Shown here piece by piece: positions 25,694 to 33,906 of a DNA stretch of 64,000 nt. The first letter of the stretch is position 1; the number at the start of each line of letters is the position of its first letter. Both the position numbers and the translations under genes were made by a program. Source of the DNA: Candidatus Bathyarchaeota archaeon (GTDB lineage Archaea > Thermoproteota > Bathyarchaeia > Bathyarchaeales > Bathycorpusculaceae); the NCBI GenBank assembly GCA_026014735.1, contig JAOZHT010000005.1:1-64000 (forward strand), in the 5' to 3' direction. The notes below the pieces were generated by a model. It was not told the DNA's origin and ran no database searches. It saw only the letters and a list, made by a program, of their open reading frames with translations.

Positions 25694-26515
25694 CTAGAGC
25701 GCCCTTAGCATGTTGCCTCTTTGGTAGCCCTCCAGATCCAACGCCACATACCGGTACCCCAGCTTCTTGAGGGCAGCGGCAACCCTGTCGAGCACATCTT
25801 GGTCAAAGAACAGTTTCCGCTCAAGCGCAGCCACCTCGATTCGGGCCAAGCCTTCGTGGTCGCGGACCCTCAGCTCCTGTACATTTACGATTTGCCGAAT
25901 TGCCTCCTCAGCCTTCTCGATGCGCGCCAGCTTCTCGGCGGTTATGCGTTCGTTGTAGGGAATCCGCGAGGCAAGGCACGGCGAAGCGGGTCGATCATGC
26001 ACGCTGAGGCCCATCTGTTTGGCGAGTGCTCGGATTTCGTTTTTGCTGAATTTACAGAACACCCAGGGCGTATAGACTCCCTTGGCTTCCTGGATGGCTT
26101 TAAAGCCGGGTCGGTGCTCGCCAAGGTCACTGTAGTTGGTGCCGTCGAAAACCGCGCCAAAGCCGTGGTCGCGGGCAAACACTGAGAGTTTTTCGAGGAG
26201 TTCTCTTTTGCAGAAGTAGCAGCGGTTCTCGGGGTTTTTGGCGAAGTCCTCGTTTTGCAGTTCATGGGTTAAGGTGACATAGAGTTTTATGCCTATCGAG
26301 AGCGCGGTTCGTTTGGCGCTACGCATCTCCTCCTCGGTGTAGGTGGGGGAATGCGCGATGACGGCGACGGCTTTTTTGCCCAGCACCTGATGCGTAACCG
26401 CCGCCAACGTGGTGCTGTCTACGCCGCCTGAAAAAGCGATTACTACGCCGTCTTTGCCCTTGTCTGCTATGTAGGCTTTAAGTTCGTCGAGTTTACGTTT
26501 TAAGTTTTCACCCAT
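25694..26515 (-). CDS. larE: LarE, ATP-dependent sulfur transferase of nickel-pincer cofactor synthesis
   Basis: 273 residues. PP-loop FSGGVDSTT binds ATP for adenylation of the pyridinium carboxylate. Cys180 in RPASPCLASRIPY matches the conserved sulfur-donor position, and Cys99/Cys102 in NRCYFCKREL make the three-cysteine set of LarE variants that carry a 4Fe-4S cluster and can donate sulfur repeatedly. It converts the LarB product to the dithio form later metallated by LarC. It starts two bases after the larC stop, so the two form one operon. No larA (racemase) lies in the window. Confidence 0.92.
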   Translation of the reverse strand: MGENLKRKLDELKAYIADKGKDGVVIAFSGGVDSTTLAAVTHQVLGKKAVAVIAHSPTYTEEEMRSAKRTALSIGIKLYVTLTHELQNEDFAKNPENRCYFCKRELLEKLSVFARDHGFGAVFDGTNYSDLGEHRPGFKAIQEAKGVYTPWVFCKFSKNEIRALAKQMGLSVHDRPASPCLASRIPYNERITAEKLARIEKAEEAIRQIVNVQELRVRDHEGLARIEVAALERKLFFDQDVLDRVAAALKKLGYRYVALDLEGYQRGNMLRAL

Positions 26516-26517
26516 GC

Positions 26518-27774
26518 CTAATCCTCCCCTTTAAGGTACAGTTCCTGTGCTTTAGAAGTGGCAAGATCTAAGAGTTCACGCAGCGGCCGATTAGTTTTCT
26601 CTGCAAGCCGCTTAAGGTCCTCAAACTCAGGTTTAACCCGAACCACCTTGCCCCTGGCGTCTCTTGAGATTTTAACCTGCACGGATTCGCGGTTACCCAG
26701 CAACGTCAAATCCACCGAAGCCACCTCGCGATTGATGATGTGGCGCTGGCAAAAGTACACCCTCACGCCCAAAGTGCCTGTTTCCGCAATGAGCACCTCT
26801 GAGAGATGCGCCGCGTCTTTTTGGTCAGCGATGACTTTGACGACGTGGGCGGGGCGGCTCTTCTTGGTGACGGCGGGGATTACGGTGACGTCTTTTGCGC
26901 CCTCCGAAAGCAGCTTATCTATGGTGTAGCCTAACACCTCGCCTGACACGTCGTCGATGTTGGTTTCCAAAACCGCAACTTGCTCGCCTAAAGCCTCCGA
27001 CTCAACTGACCTGCCCAGAGTCAACCGCAGCACCGCAGGCAACTCCTTGAACTCCCGTGTCCCCGCGCCATAACCCACCTTCAACGGCGCCATCGAAGGA
27101 TAAAAGCTCCCTGCCTCCGCAGCCAAATTAACCAGCAACGCCGCACCCGTGGGGGTGGCGAGTTCCTGCTCTATGGGGCCCCCGTGGAACGGGAAACTTT
27201 TGGATTTCAAAATAGCCAGTGTAGCCGGTGCAGGAACCGAGACGATGCCGTGGGAAAACTTGATTACGCCGCCGCCCACCGCCAGCGGAGTCGAATAAAC
27301 CTCCGCGTTCTCCTCGAAGAGATGCAAATCATCCAGAGCTACCGCGCAACCGATGATTTCCGCCGCCGTATCCACCAGCGCCACCTCATGGAGATGCGCC
27401 TCATCAAAGCTGGTTTGGTGCAGGTCGGCTTCTGCCTCAATCAGGGAACGGATAACTTTGGAGGCGAACAGCCGGGCTTTCTCTGTCATGTAGATGCCTG
27501 CGGCGGCTTTCTCCACGACTTCGATTAGTTGGCTGCCGTGGCGTTTTTGGGTGGCGGTTGAGGTTACGTCGATTTGGGTTGCGCGGAATTCGCCCCGCAT
27601 CACCTCCTCGATGGCTACATCGATGTGCCCGTAGCCGAACTCGGGTGCTTGGAGGGTTTTTATTGCGGAGATCACCCGCTCCACGTTGGCGCCTAAATCC
27701 AGCAGCGCCCCCAAAAGCATGTCTCCGGCGATTCCTGAGGCATTGCAGTCCACGATCAGAATCTTTTTAGTCAT
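26518..27774 (-). CDS. larC: LarC, nickel insertase of nickel-pincer cofactor synthesis
   Basis: 418 residues, single uninterrupted chain (in Lactiplantibacillus larC is split by a programmed frameshift). Hallmarks are IVDCNASGIAGDMLLGALLDLG at the start, DEAHLHEVALVDTAAEIIGC, THRI-like histidines, GGGVIKFSHGIVSVPAPAT, PTGAALL, and the C-terminal ETNIDDVSGEVLGY and RPAHVVKVI. It uses CTP and Ni to metallate the dithio pyridinium mononucleotide. First gene of the larC-larE operon, divergent from larB. Confidence 0.93.
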   Translation of the reverse strand: MTKKILIVDCNASGIAGDMLLGALLDLGANVERVISAIKTLQAPEFGYGHIDVAIEEVMRGEFRATQIDVTSTATQKRHGSQLIEVVEKAAAGIYMTEKARLFASKVIRSLIEAEADLHQTSFDEAHLHEVALVDTAAEIIGCAVALDDLHLFEENAEVYSTPLAVGGGVIKFSHGIVSVPAPATLAILKSKSFPFHGGPIEQELATPTGAALLVNLAAEAGSFYPSMAPLKVGYGAGTREFKELPAVLRLTLGRSVESEALGEQVAVLETNIDDVSGEVLGYTIDKLLSEGAKDVTVIPAVTKKSRPAHVVKVIADQKDAAHLSEVLIAETGTLGVRVYFCQRHIINREVASVDLTLLGNRESVQVKISRDARGKVVRVKPEFEDLKRLAEKTNRPLRELLDLATSKAQELYLKGED

Positions 27775-27850
27775 TTTCCCTCACAAAAGCATGTTTAACC
27801 AAGCAGGCATAATAGATATATTGCAAGTGCTTTTTTAAGTATGTCTGTTT
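27775..27850. promoter_or_regulatory. divergent larC / larB promoter region
   Basis: 76 bases between two divergent starts. For larC the minus strand reads GCAATATATCTATTATGC ahead of a GTGAGGGA ribosome-binding site. For larB the plus strand has CTTTTTTAAGTATG about 20 bases before the ATG. Shared control by nickel supply is plausible but no operator is evident. Confidence 0.4.
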
Positions 27851-28633
27851 ATGCAGACGCTGCGTGAAATCCTAGAAAAGGTTTCTTGTGGGGAAATTTC
27901 GGTAGCGGAAGCAGAAAAAAAACTCAAGCTCCTAGCCGTGGATGAACTGGGCTGCATCGCAAGGCTCGATGGTAACCGCGAATTGCGCAAGGGCGTCCCC
28001 GAAGTGATCATGGCAGAAGGCAAAACCGCCTCCGATGTCGCTGAGATCTGCAGAAGAATGCTTCTTGCCGGCGGCAGGGTAATTGTGAGCCGAGCAGGCA
28101 GCGAGCACATCCAAGCCATACGTGCCCTTGCCTCCGAAGACGCAGTTGTGGAAGTCAACGAAAAAGCGCGGATGGCGGTTCTTAGAACTAAAGCCTTCGT
28201 TGCCTCCACAAACGGGGGACGCGTCGCAATTTTGACTGCTGGCACCAGCGACATCCCCATCGCGCAGGAAGCCCAAATCGTCGCGCAGGAAATGGGCTGC
28301 AGCGTCTTTTGCTTCTTTGACGTGGGCGTGGCGGGCATCCACAGGTTGCTTGAACCCATAAAACAAATCATCGACCACGACTGCGATGTGGTTGTGGTGG
28401 TGGCGGGCCGTGAGGGCGCGTTGGCGTCGGTGGTTTCTGGTTTGGTTGATGTACCCGTGATTGCGGTGCCTACCTCCAACAGCTACGGCTTTGGCGCGGG
28501 CGGGGTGGGTACGCTTATGGCTATGCTGCAGTCTTGCTCGCTGGGGCTGGCGGTGGTTAACATCGATGGCGGCGTGGCGGCAGGTGCGGTGGCTGCGCTG
28601 ATTGCGAATCGCGCTGCAAAATATCGTATGTAA
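27851..28633 (+). CDS. larB: LarB, carboxylase/hydrolase of nickel-pincer cofactor synthesis
   Basis: 260 residues. The N-terminal third (LREILEKVSCGEISVAEAEKKL, LDGNRELRKGVPEVIMAEGK) and the C-terminal PurE-like domain (VAILTAGTSDIPIAQEAQIVAQ..., DVVVVVAGREGALASVVSGL, VPTSNSYG, GGVAAGAVAALIAN) are characteristic of LarB. It carboxylates nicotinic acid adenine dinucleotide and cleaves the phosphoanhydride. With LarC, LarE and the adjacent nickel importer it forms a complete cofactor supply unit apart from LarA. Confidence 0.93.
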   Translation: MQTLREILEKVSCGEISVAEAEKKLKLLAVDELGCIARLDGNRELRKGVPEVIMAEGKTASDVAEICRRMLLAGGRVIVSRAGSEHIQAIRALASEDAVVEVNEKARMAVLRTKAFVASTNGGRVAILTAGTSDIPIAQEAQIVAQEMGCSVFCFFDVGVAGIHRLLEPIKQIIDHDCDVVVVVAGREGALASVVSGLVDVPVIAVPTSNSYGFGAGGVGTLMAMLQSCSLGLAVVNIDGGVAAGAVAALIANRAAKYRM

Positions 28634-28635
28634 CC

Positions 28636-28875
28636 TTAGATGGCGGTTTCTTGGAGGATGTTGATGCGGGCTTTGAGGAGGTTGAGGATTTTTTTGGTGT
28701 CTTCGATGTAGCTTAGGGTTAGGTTTAGGGTTGTTTGGTTGATTTTGCATGTGGTATAGTGGTATTTGGTGTTGGCGGTTATGAGTTCTAGTTCGTCGTC
28801 TATTGAGTCGAAGATGCGTTGGTGTTCGCGTTGTTTGATGGTTTGTGGTTTAGCGTTCATGCTCAGTAGCACCAT
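28636..28875 (-). CDS. small hypothetical protein
   Basis: 79 residues or 74 from the inner ATG at 28860. Charged and helical throughout, with stretches such as KQREHQRIFDSIDDELELI and IEDTKKILNLLKARINIL. No known domain. It lies convergent to larB and upstream of cbiM on the opposite strand. The composition looks protein-like, but no ribosome-binding site is obvious. Confidence 0.42.
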   Translation of the reverse strand: MVLLSMNAKPQTIKQREHQRIFDSIDDELELITANTKYHYTTCKINQTTLNLTLSYIEDTKKILNLLKARINILQETAI

Positions 28876-28983
28876 TGTTAGTAAGCGTAATACTGGTTTA
28901 TTAGTTTTGCTGGTGGGCTGTTTGTGGGGAAAATTTGGGTTTTTTAGGTTTGGTATGGTGGTTTGGTAGCAACAAATCGCAAG

Positions 28984-29037
28984 GCTTTAATACTGGGTAA
29001 CACCGCAGTAAATATTCGTATTACTTGGAGTTGGGAG
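28984..29037 (+). promoter_or_regulatory. promoter, possible operator and ribosome-binding site of the nickel importer
   Basis: GCTTTAATACT (28984-28993) fits a TATA box; transcription would start near 29014. That point lies inside GTAAATATTCGTATTAC (29008-29024), an imperfect dyad with GTAA/TTAC ends, a place where a metal-responsive repressor such as NikR could block initiation (speculative). GGAGTTGGGAG follows directly ahead of ATG 29044. Confidence 0.35.
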
Positions 29038-29043
29038 AAACAT

Positions 29044-29733
29044 ATGCACATACCTGATGGATTCCTAAGTCTATACGTAATTATCCCCGCGTTTACAATA
29101 ACCATACTCTTCTGGTTACTATCGCTCAAAAAAATCAAACTCACCGAACATCAAGTCCCCATGATGGGACTTCTAACAGCGCTATTCTTCGCAGCCATGA
29201 TGATGAACTACCCAATCATGGGCGGAACCACCGCGCACCTGCTAGGCGGCGCAGCAATCGGCCTAATCCTTGGACCCTTCGCAGGCTGCATCTCCATGAC
29301 GATAATTCTGGTGCTGCAGGCGCTTCTCTTTGGAGACGGCGGATTAACCGCGCTTGGCGCCAACGTCTTAAACATGGGTGTAATCGGCGTCTTCGTACCC
29401 GTGTTGGTGTTCCTCTTGGCTAACAAAGCCTTCAAAATCAAAACTACCACTTCGCTGTTCGTGACGGTTTTCGTCGCTGCGTTCCTTGGAGATGTGCTTG
29501 CGGCTATTTCTGCTGGCACCGAGTTAGGTTTGTCCCAGCCGGTTTTCCAGTATGGCTTAAGCATCACCGTTCCCGCCATGGCAATTAACCATTCAGTAAT
29601 CGGCGTTGCAGAAGGCATAGTCACCGTCATCCTCGTCGCTACCCTGCTAAAGCTGCGTCCCGACGTATTGGAGAATAGCCCCGTCTTGGGAAAACTCGCC
29701 ATGTTCAAAAGCAAAAAAGAGGTTCCGGAGTGA
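29044..29733 (+). CDS. cbiM: CbiM/NikM, substrate-binding membrane subunit of Ni/Co ECF importer
   Basis: 229 residues starting MHIPDGFLS, the diagnostic N terminus whose free amine and His bind the metal. Six or seven spans follow with AMMMNYPIMGGTTAHLLGG, LLFGDGGLTALGANVLNMG and a late AINHSVIGVAEG motif. An open frame exists upstream to 28963, but the MHIPDG start is fixed by the family and has a ribosome-binding site. First gene of the M-N-Q-O importer operon; with the lar genes next door the cargo is most likely nickel. Confidence 0.93.
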   Translation: MHIPDGFLSLYVIIPAFTITILFWLLSLKKIKLTEHQVPMMGLLTALFFAAMMMNYPIMGGTTAHLLGGAAIGLILGPFAGCISMTIILVLQALLFGDGGLTALGANVLNMGVIGVFVPVLVFLLANKAFKIKTTTSLFVTVFVAAFLGDVLAAISAGTELGLSQPVFQYGLSITVPAMAINHSVIGVAEGIVTVILVATLLKLRPDVLENSPVLGKLAMFKSKKEVPE

Positions 29734-29739
29734 TAAAAC

Positions 29740-30024
29740 ATGATGTCAAGTAAAAACAAAAAAACCCTGCTCGTCGGCTTAACCGTTGCCATAATCTTTG
29801 TTATTCTGGGAGTCTTCTGCTTCTCCTATGCGATGGAGACGCTTGATGTGAAAGCAGAAGAACTCGGCGCAGAAGAACAGCCCGTCTATGAACCGCCGCT
29901 ACCTGACTACACCATACCCGGTCTGGAAAATGAATGGGGCGCTTTGCTGCTCGGGATTACAAGTACGCTGTTGCTGTTCGGGGTGGGCTTAGGCGCCGCT
30001 GTGCTCCTGAAAAAGAAAAAATAG
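29740..30024 (+). CDS. CbiN/NikN-like PDGLE-domain small subunit
   Basis: 94 residues, two spans (near residues 9-29 and 65-90) flanking an extracytoplasmic loop ending PLPDYTIPGLENEWGA, a variant of the PDGLE motif of CbiN/NikN accessory subunits. Small subunits of this kind are needed for metal release or transfer through CbiM. Located between cbiM and cbiQ with seven bases to the former. Confidence 0.82.
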   Translation: MMSSKNKKTLLVGLTVAIIFVILGVFCFSYAMETLDVKAEELGAEEQPVYEPPLPDYTIPGLENEWGALLLGITSTLLLFGVGLGAAVLLKKKK

Positions 30025-30035
30025 AGAAGGCCAGC

Positions 30036-30848
30036 ATGAAGGTTCCGCAGTCCCTCCGTGACTTAATCGAAGCAGCCGAATCGTTAGTGTATCTTGAAGA
30101 CTTAAGCAACAAAAAAGGGCTCCTGCAAACCATAAATCCCCTCGCAAAGCTGGTTGCCACAGTCGCGATGATTGTGGCTTCCCTCTGCATTTTTAATCTC
30201 TCCATTCTGCTTCTGATATGTGTGGTCCCGTTGTTTTTGGCGGTGGCTTCACGGATTCCGCTAAAACAGATGCTTTCCCGAACTGCTATGGTAACGCTGT
30301 TTTCCGCCTTCATCGCGGTGCCCTGGATATTTGGGGGTGAAGGCACAGCGGTGTGGTCAGCAACCGTCGGCGGCTGGCATCTTGCCGTAACCTCCGGGGG
30401 GTTGATGAGCTTCGCGGTTTTCGTGGTTCGCGTTTGGTTCTGTGTTGCCTCCCTGATTACCATGGTGCTCTCGATGGGCTTTGACCGCACTCTCAAGCTT
30501 CTTTCCTCGCTAAGAGTGCCTGCTGTGGTCATTCAGCTTTTCAGTTTAACCTACCGCTACTTCTTCGTGTCCCTCCACGAGGCGCAGAGCGTGCTCATAG
30601 GCAAGGAAGCCCGCACCTACGTACATAAGAAAACCTTTAACCTTCAATCCCTCCGCGACCTCGGCTCCGTGCTCTCCTCGCTTTTCATCCGCACCTATGA
30701 GCGATCCGAGCGCGTGTATTTGGCGATGAAAGCCCGGGGCTTTGAAGTCAGCAGCGACACGCGGCTTGCCATACCTAAGATGCATGTTTGGGATGTCGCG
30801 TTTGCGGCATCATTAATAGTGGCGTTTGCGTATCTTGCGTTGCTATAG
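30036..30848 (+). CDS. cbiQ: CbiQ, transmembrane (T) subunit of ECF importer
   Basis: 270 residues from ATG 30036. N-terminal INPLAKLVATVAMIV is typical of ECF T components, followed by five spans and the coupling-helix motif YERSERVYLAMKARGFEVS (the Ala-Arg-Gly site docking with the ATPase). It links CbiM to CbiO. Eleven bases separate it from both neighbours in the operon. Confidence 0.92.
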   Translation: MKVPQSLRDLIEAAESLVYLEDLSNKKGLLQTINPLAKLVATVAMIVASLCIFNLSILLLICVVPLFLAVASRIPLKQMLSRTAMVTLFSAFIAVPWIFGGEGTAVWSATVGGWHLAVTSGGLMSFAVFVVRVWFCVASLITMVLSMGFDRTLKLLSSLRVPAVVIQLFSLTYRYFFVSLHEAQSVLIGKEARTYVHKKTFNLQSLRDLGSVLSSLFIRTYERSERVYLAMKARGFEVSSDTRLAIPKMHVWDVAFAASLIVAFAYLALL

Positions 30849-30859
30849 AAGGCTGCAGC

Positions 30860-31693
30860 ATGGCTCAACCCATCGTTTCCGTCGTTGATGTTAAATTTAC
30901 TTATCCCGCAGGCGTCTCCGCACTCAAGGGCGTCTCGCTGCAGGTTGAGCCGGGCCAGCGACTGGCACTATTGGGCCCCAACGGCTCAGGCAAATCCACC
31001 CTGATTCTACTCATCGCGGGGTTACTGACACCTACCGCGGGAGAAATCACGGTTTTCGGCGAAAAAACAACCAGCAAAAACTTTCAAAAGCTGCGCAGCC
31101 GCATCGGTATAGTTTTTCAGGACCCTGACGACCAACTCTTCACCCCCAGCGTAATCGAGGACATCGAGTACGGTCCCAAAAACCTCAAGCTGCCCGACGG
31201 AGACATCAAAGCCCGAAGTACTCATGTGCTCGAGCAGATGGGGATCATGCATCTTAAGGATCGTCCGCCGCACCGCTTGAGTTTTGGCGAGAAAAAGAAA
31301 GTTTCTCTGGCAACGGCGCTGGTGCTAAAACCCGAGCTGCTAATCCTCGACGAACCCACCGCCAACCTTGATTTGGTCAGTCGCCGCGGCTTAATCGATA
31401 CCCTAAACGAGCTCAGCCGCTCCGGCACAACCATCATCGTCTCCACCCATGACGCCGAAGCCATCCCTGAACTTGCCGACCGCATCGTCGTCATTAGCCA
31501 CGGCGGCAAACTCTGCGAAGGCAAAACCGCCGAGGTGCTGCAGGATAAGAAGATGCTGGAGGCGTCAGGTTTGGAGCCGCCTACGATTGTGGACCTGTTT
31601 GGGGAACTCAAGGCACGGGGTCTAGTGGACGAGGTGCCCCTGACGCTTGCCGAGGGTAAAGCGGCGCTGGCTAAGCTTTTGAAAAAGCAGTAG
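30860..31693 (+). CDS. cbiO: CbiO, ATPase subunit of Ni/Co ECF importer
   Basis: 277 residues from ATG 30860. ABC ATPase motifs are complete: Walker A LLGPNGSGKST, Q-loop GIVFQDPDDQLF, signature LSFGEKKKVSLA, Walker B LLILDEPTANLD and switch His in VSTHDAE. The C-terminal extension DEVPLTLAEGKAAL is shared with a stray fragment found at 32571-32645. Last gene of the importer operon; a T-rich stretch (31705-31714) follows and may terminate transcription. Confidence 0.93.
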   Translation: MAQPIVSVVDVKFTYPAGVSALKGVSLQVEPGQRLALLGPNGSGKSTLILLIAGLLTPTAGEITVFGEKTTSKNFQKLRSRIGIVFQDPDDQLFTPSVIEDIEYGPKNLKLPDGDIKARSTHVLEQMGIMHLKDRPPHRLSFGEKKKVSLATALVLKPELLILDEPTANLDLVSRRGLIDTLNELSRSGTTIIVSTHDAEAIPELADRIVVISHGGKLCEGKTAEVLQDKKMLEASGLEPPTIVDLFGELKARGLVDEVPLTLAEGKAALAKLLKKQ

Positions 31694-31727
31694 TCTCTCC
31701 GACAAGTTTTTTGACCCATTGTTATTC

Positions 31728-31742
31728 CGTAAATTTAATATC
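31728..31742 (+). promoter_or_regulatory. promoter of the broken secreted-protein gene
   Basis: CGTAAATTTAATATCTG, the same AAATTTAATATC block as before 22111 and 24527, centred ~35 bases ahead of the TTG at 31772. Confidence 0.45.
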
Positions 31743-31771
31743 TGCAAAAATCGCCGATAGTTTGATGTCAA

Positions 31772-32571
31772 TTGAATAAAGCCCTGGCTCTTCCACTATG
31801 CATATGCGCCATCGTTTTGTTGGCTACAGCGGCGTGGCTTTTAAGCGTTAATGAACAGTCCCTTCCCCCGGAACCCACACCCACGCCAACTCCAGAGCCC
31901 CTTCCCATTCCACCCGTGCCGGAATTTACCCTGAAAACTGCCAACCATGCCTACGATGAGCCCGGATACGCTGGCATGCCAGCTATGCACTACGAATGGA
32001 AAACAATCGAGATAACCATAACAAATCCCCAAATCGACAGCGCCTACTCGAGTTACTGGGATACACTTTTCAATACAAAATGATAAGCGAAAAAGAGTGG
32101 CACAAAATGTACCATCCAGTCTACTTTAATGCCTCTGAGGGCAACCAAACCGTTGTTTCTTTCCGTTTAAGACCCCAAAGTTACCTTCCAGGCTGTGTGA
32201 CGGGAAAGGAAATGTGGCTGTCGATTGGTAACGAAGAGTTTATTGAGGTAAAAGCAATGATAGGCACAGAAAATGGTGACGTACCCGGTTTCATTGGCAC
32301 TGAAAGCGCATGGAGCGACCCGCAAAGCATAACTGTACCCGCCCCCGCTTCCAGCGCAACCGTGCTGGACTACCCTGTTGCGCCCACGCCGTCCCCATCA
32401 CCAACACCCACAACCCCTCCTACCCCCACACCTCAGCCTCCAACCCCGACACCCCCTCCTTCATTTCAGGATTGGACAGTAAGCGGCATTGTTGTGGTTT
32501 TGGTTGTGGCTGCCTTGGGGCTGATTGCTGCTGCGGCGCTGATTCTAATAAGGAGCCAAAGACATGCCTAA
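31772..32571 (+). pseudogene. secreted membrane-anchored protein gene with one frameshift
   Basis: The first frame runs from TTG 31772: a signal peptide-like ALALPLCICAIVLLATAAWL, a Pro/Thr segment, then VPEFTLKTANHAYDEPGY and SSYWDTLF before a stop at 32083. Coding then continues one frame over, QYKMISEKEWHKMYHPVYF onward, through a long TPTPSPTP-type stalk to a span (VVVLVVAALGLIAAAALILI) and a basic end. Joining needs one extra base in the CTTTTC run near 32067. The domain is a relative of the intact protein at 24627-25397. A sequencing slip in the T run is as likely as true decay. Confidence 0.7.
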
Positions 32572-32645
32572 AGATCACCAGCCGGCTGATTGACTCGGTG
32601 CCGTTTATGGTAGCGGAGGGCAAAGAGGCTCTAAAAAAATCCTGA
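32571..32645 (+). pseudogene. stray CbiO C-terminal fragment
   Basis: Reading LKITSRLIDSVPFMVAEGKE, then ALKKS and a stop. This matches the end of the CbiO protein 1 kb upstream (RGLVDEVPLTLAEGKAAL...KKQ). Only the tail is present, immediately after the stop of the broken secreted gene, as if that gene had been inserted beside, or had replaced, a duplicated cbiO end. Confidence 0.4.
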
Positions 32646-33171
32646 GAACTAAACATCATTAACTTTCTGATGGGCGAATTTTGCTGATCGCTGTGTCTTT
32701 AAAGCCTGGCAGATAACGGCTTGTTTTCTTTAGAGAGGGATCTTTGAGAGCAGCAGTGGCCGGTCTGCCGGTGAGGGTTTGTGTTTCAGATGCCTAGTGG
32801 AGAGGTTGTTTTATGTGCGGTTGCCCTTTTTTTCTTGCTGCAGCTGGGCAGGTGTGTTGCTGGATTGGCGGGGTGTCCGCGTTTGTTGAGGGTATAAATA
32901 GAGGGGGGTATAGGTTGGTGGAGCAACAGAGTCCTGTGCTGTGTCTCTGCAATAGAGGGATAGAAAGGGAAGAGCTGCAAAAGGCCTGGTTTTGGCAGGT
33001 TGGGTTAGCAGGTGCCTTCGCGCTTTTTCGCAAACAAACTCTGGGCTGGATCTGGTTGGCTGCCGCTGCGCTCTTTGGCTACACACATACAAAAGCTGCG
33101 CCTAGACGATAACTTTGCTGCGGCTTAGGAATCTATCGTTCAAGGGATTTAGGGATGAACCCTTTTTTGGG
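32646..33171. other. gene-free stretch with a strong promoter-like block
   Basis: No protein gene that I trust. An open frame from ATG 32813 (99 codons, preceded by GGAGAGG) is Trp/Cys/Gly-rich with no recognisable fold. At 32893-32910 lies TATAAATAGAGGGGGGTA, also found on the minus strand upstream of the cysteine synthase gene at 35394-35411. A non-coding transcript starting near 32920 is possible. Confidence 0.35.
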
Positions 33172-33546
33172 TTACGCTAAAATGAGTGCCTGTGGGGTTT
33201 TGACGGTGAGTTCTGGGCTGATTCTCTGGCAGATCATAAGCAGCGAGTTCTGGGTTGCGTTGAGGAGCTCTTTTCCCTGCTCGGTTAGCTGATAGACTTT
33301 GCGTGGCCTCTCAGAAGTCATGTTCCATGCGCTCTTCACATAGCCCTTCTTTTCTAGTTGACCAAGCAGCGGGTAAACGGTGCTGGGGCCAAAGTAGATG
33401 CCGTAGCCTTTGCGGATGCTTGTGATTAATTGGTAGCCGTGCATGCCCTCTTTTTCTAGGTACTGCAGGATAATCATGTCTAGCAGGCCTTTTGTGAGTT
33501 TTGTCTGCGCTTCTTTTTGGTTTTTTGCGTTCATTTCCGATTTCAC
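33172..33546 (-). CDS. PadR-family transcriptional regulator
   Basis: 124 residues. The winged-helix core is LLDMIILQYLEKEGMHGYQLI, YFGPSTVYPLLGQLEKKGYV and RPRKVYQLTEQGKELL, textbook PadR. The short C-terminal helix (TQNSLLMICQRIS) would mediate dimerisation. Starts are GTG 33546 or ATG 33534. A 7-bp inverted repeat overlapping its TATA region (33565-33590) suggests autorepression. PadR regulators often control efflux or stress genes; no obvious target is adjacent. Confidence 0.9.
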   Translation of the reverse strand: MKSEMNAKNQKEAQTKLTKGLLDMIILQYLEKEGMHGYQLITSIRKGYGIYFGPSTVYPLLGQLEKKGYVKSAWNMTSERPRKVYQLTEQGKELLNATQNSLLMICQRISPELTVKTPQALILA

Positions 33547-33564
33547 CAGTTAGTCTTGTGTCTT

Positions 33565-33590
33565 CTTTATCGCTATTTTAGTAGATAAAG
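33565..33590 (-). promoter_or_regulatory. candidate PadR operator overlapping its promoter
   Basis: CTTTATC, 12 bases, GATAAAG: a perfect 7-bp inverted repeat. On the minus strand the spacer includes ACTAAAATAG, a TATA-like core ~28 bases before the GTG at 33546, so a bound dimer would occlude the promoter. Confidence 0.45.
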
Positions 33591-33906
33591 CCTCTTACAT
33601 AACCAAAGCATACCCAAAACAGGTCCTGTACAACACAAATACAGCCACGCAACATGCCTGATGGATTAAAAAACAGTATTTCCACTCAGGAAATAATCCT
33701 AAACAACCTGTAGAACAATACTACACCAAACCCCAAATACCCCGCTTTTTCCGGCCAGCTGCCCGCATAAACGCGGCGAAACGCATTTCAGGCGCCTAAA
33801 AGGGCATAGAGAGGGTTAAGTGCGCCTTAGGAGGCATGGCAGCAGCAAACCGGGGCAAGCGCTTATGCGTCAACAGCAATATAAAATCCAGACCCCAGTA
33901 TTTACT

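Noticed and set aside
32813-33112. 99-codon plus-strand frame with a good GGAGAGG upstream
   Set aside because: Residue content (Trp, Cys, Gly runs) does not resemble a fold, and a promoter-like TATAAATA block lies inside it.
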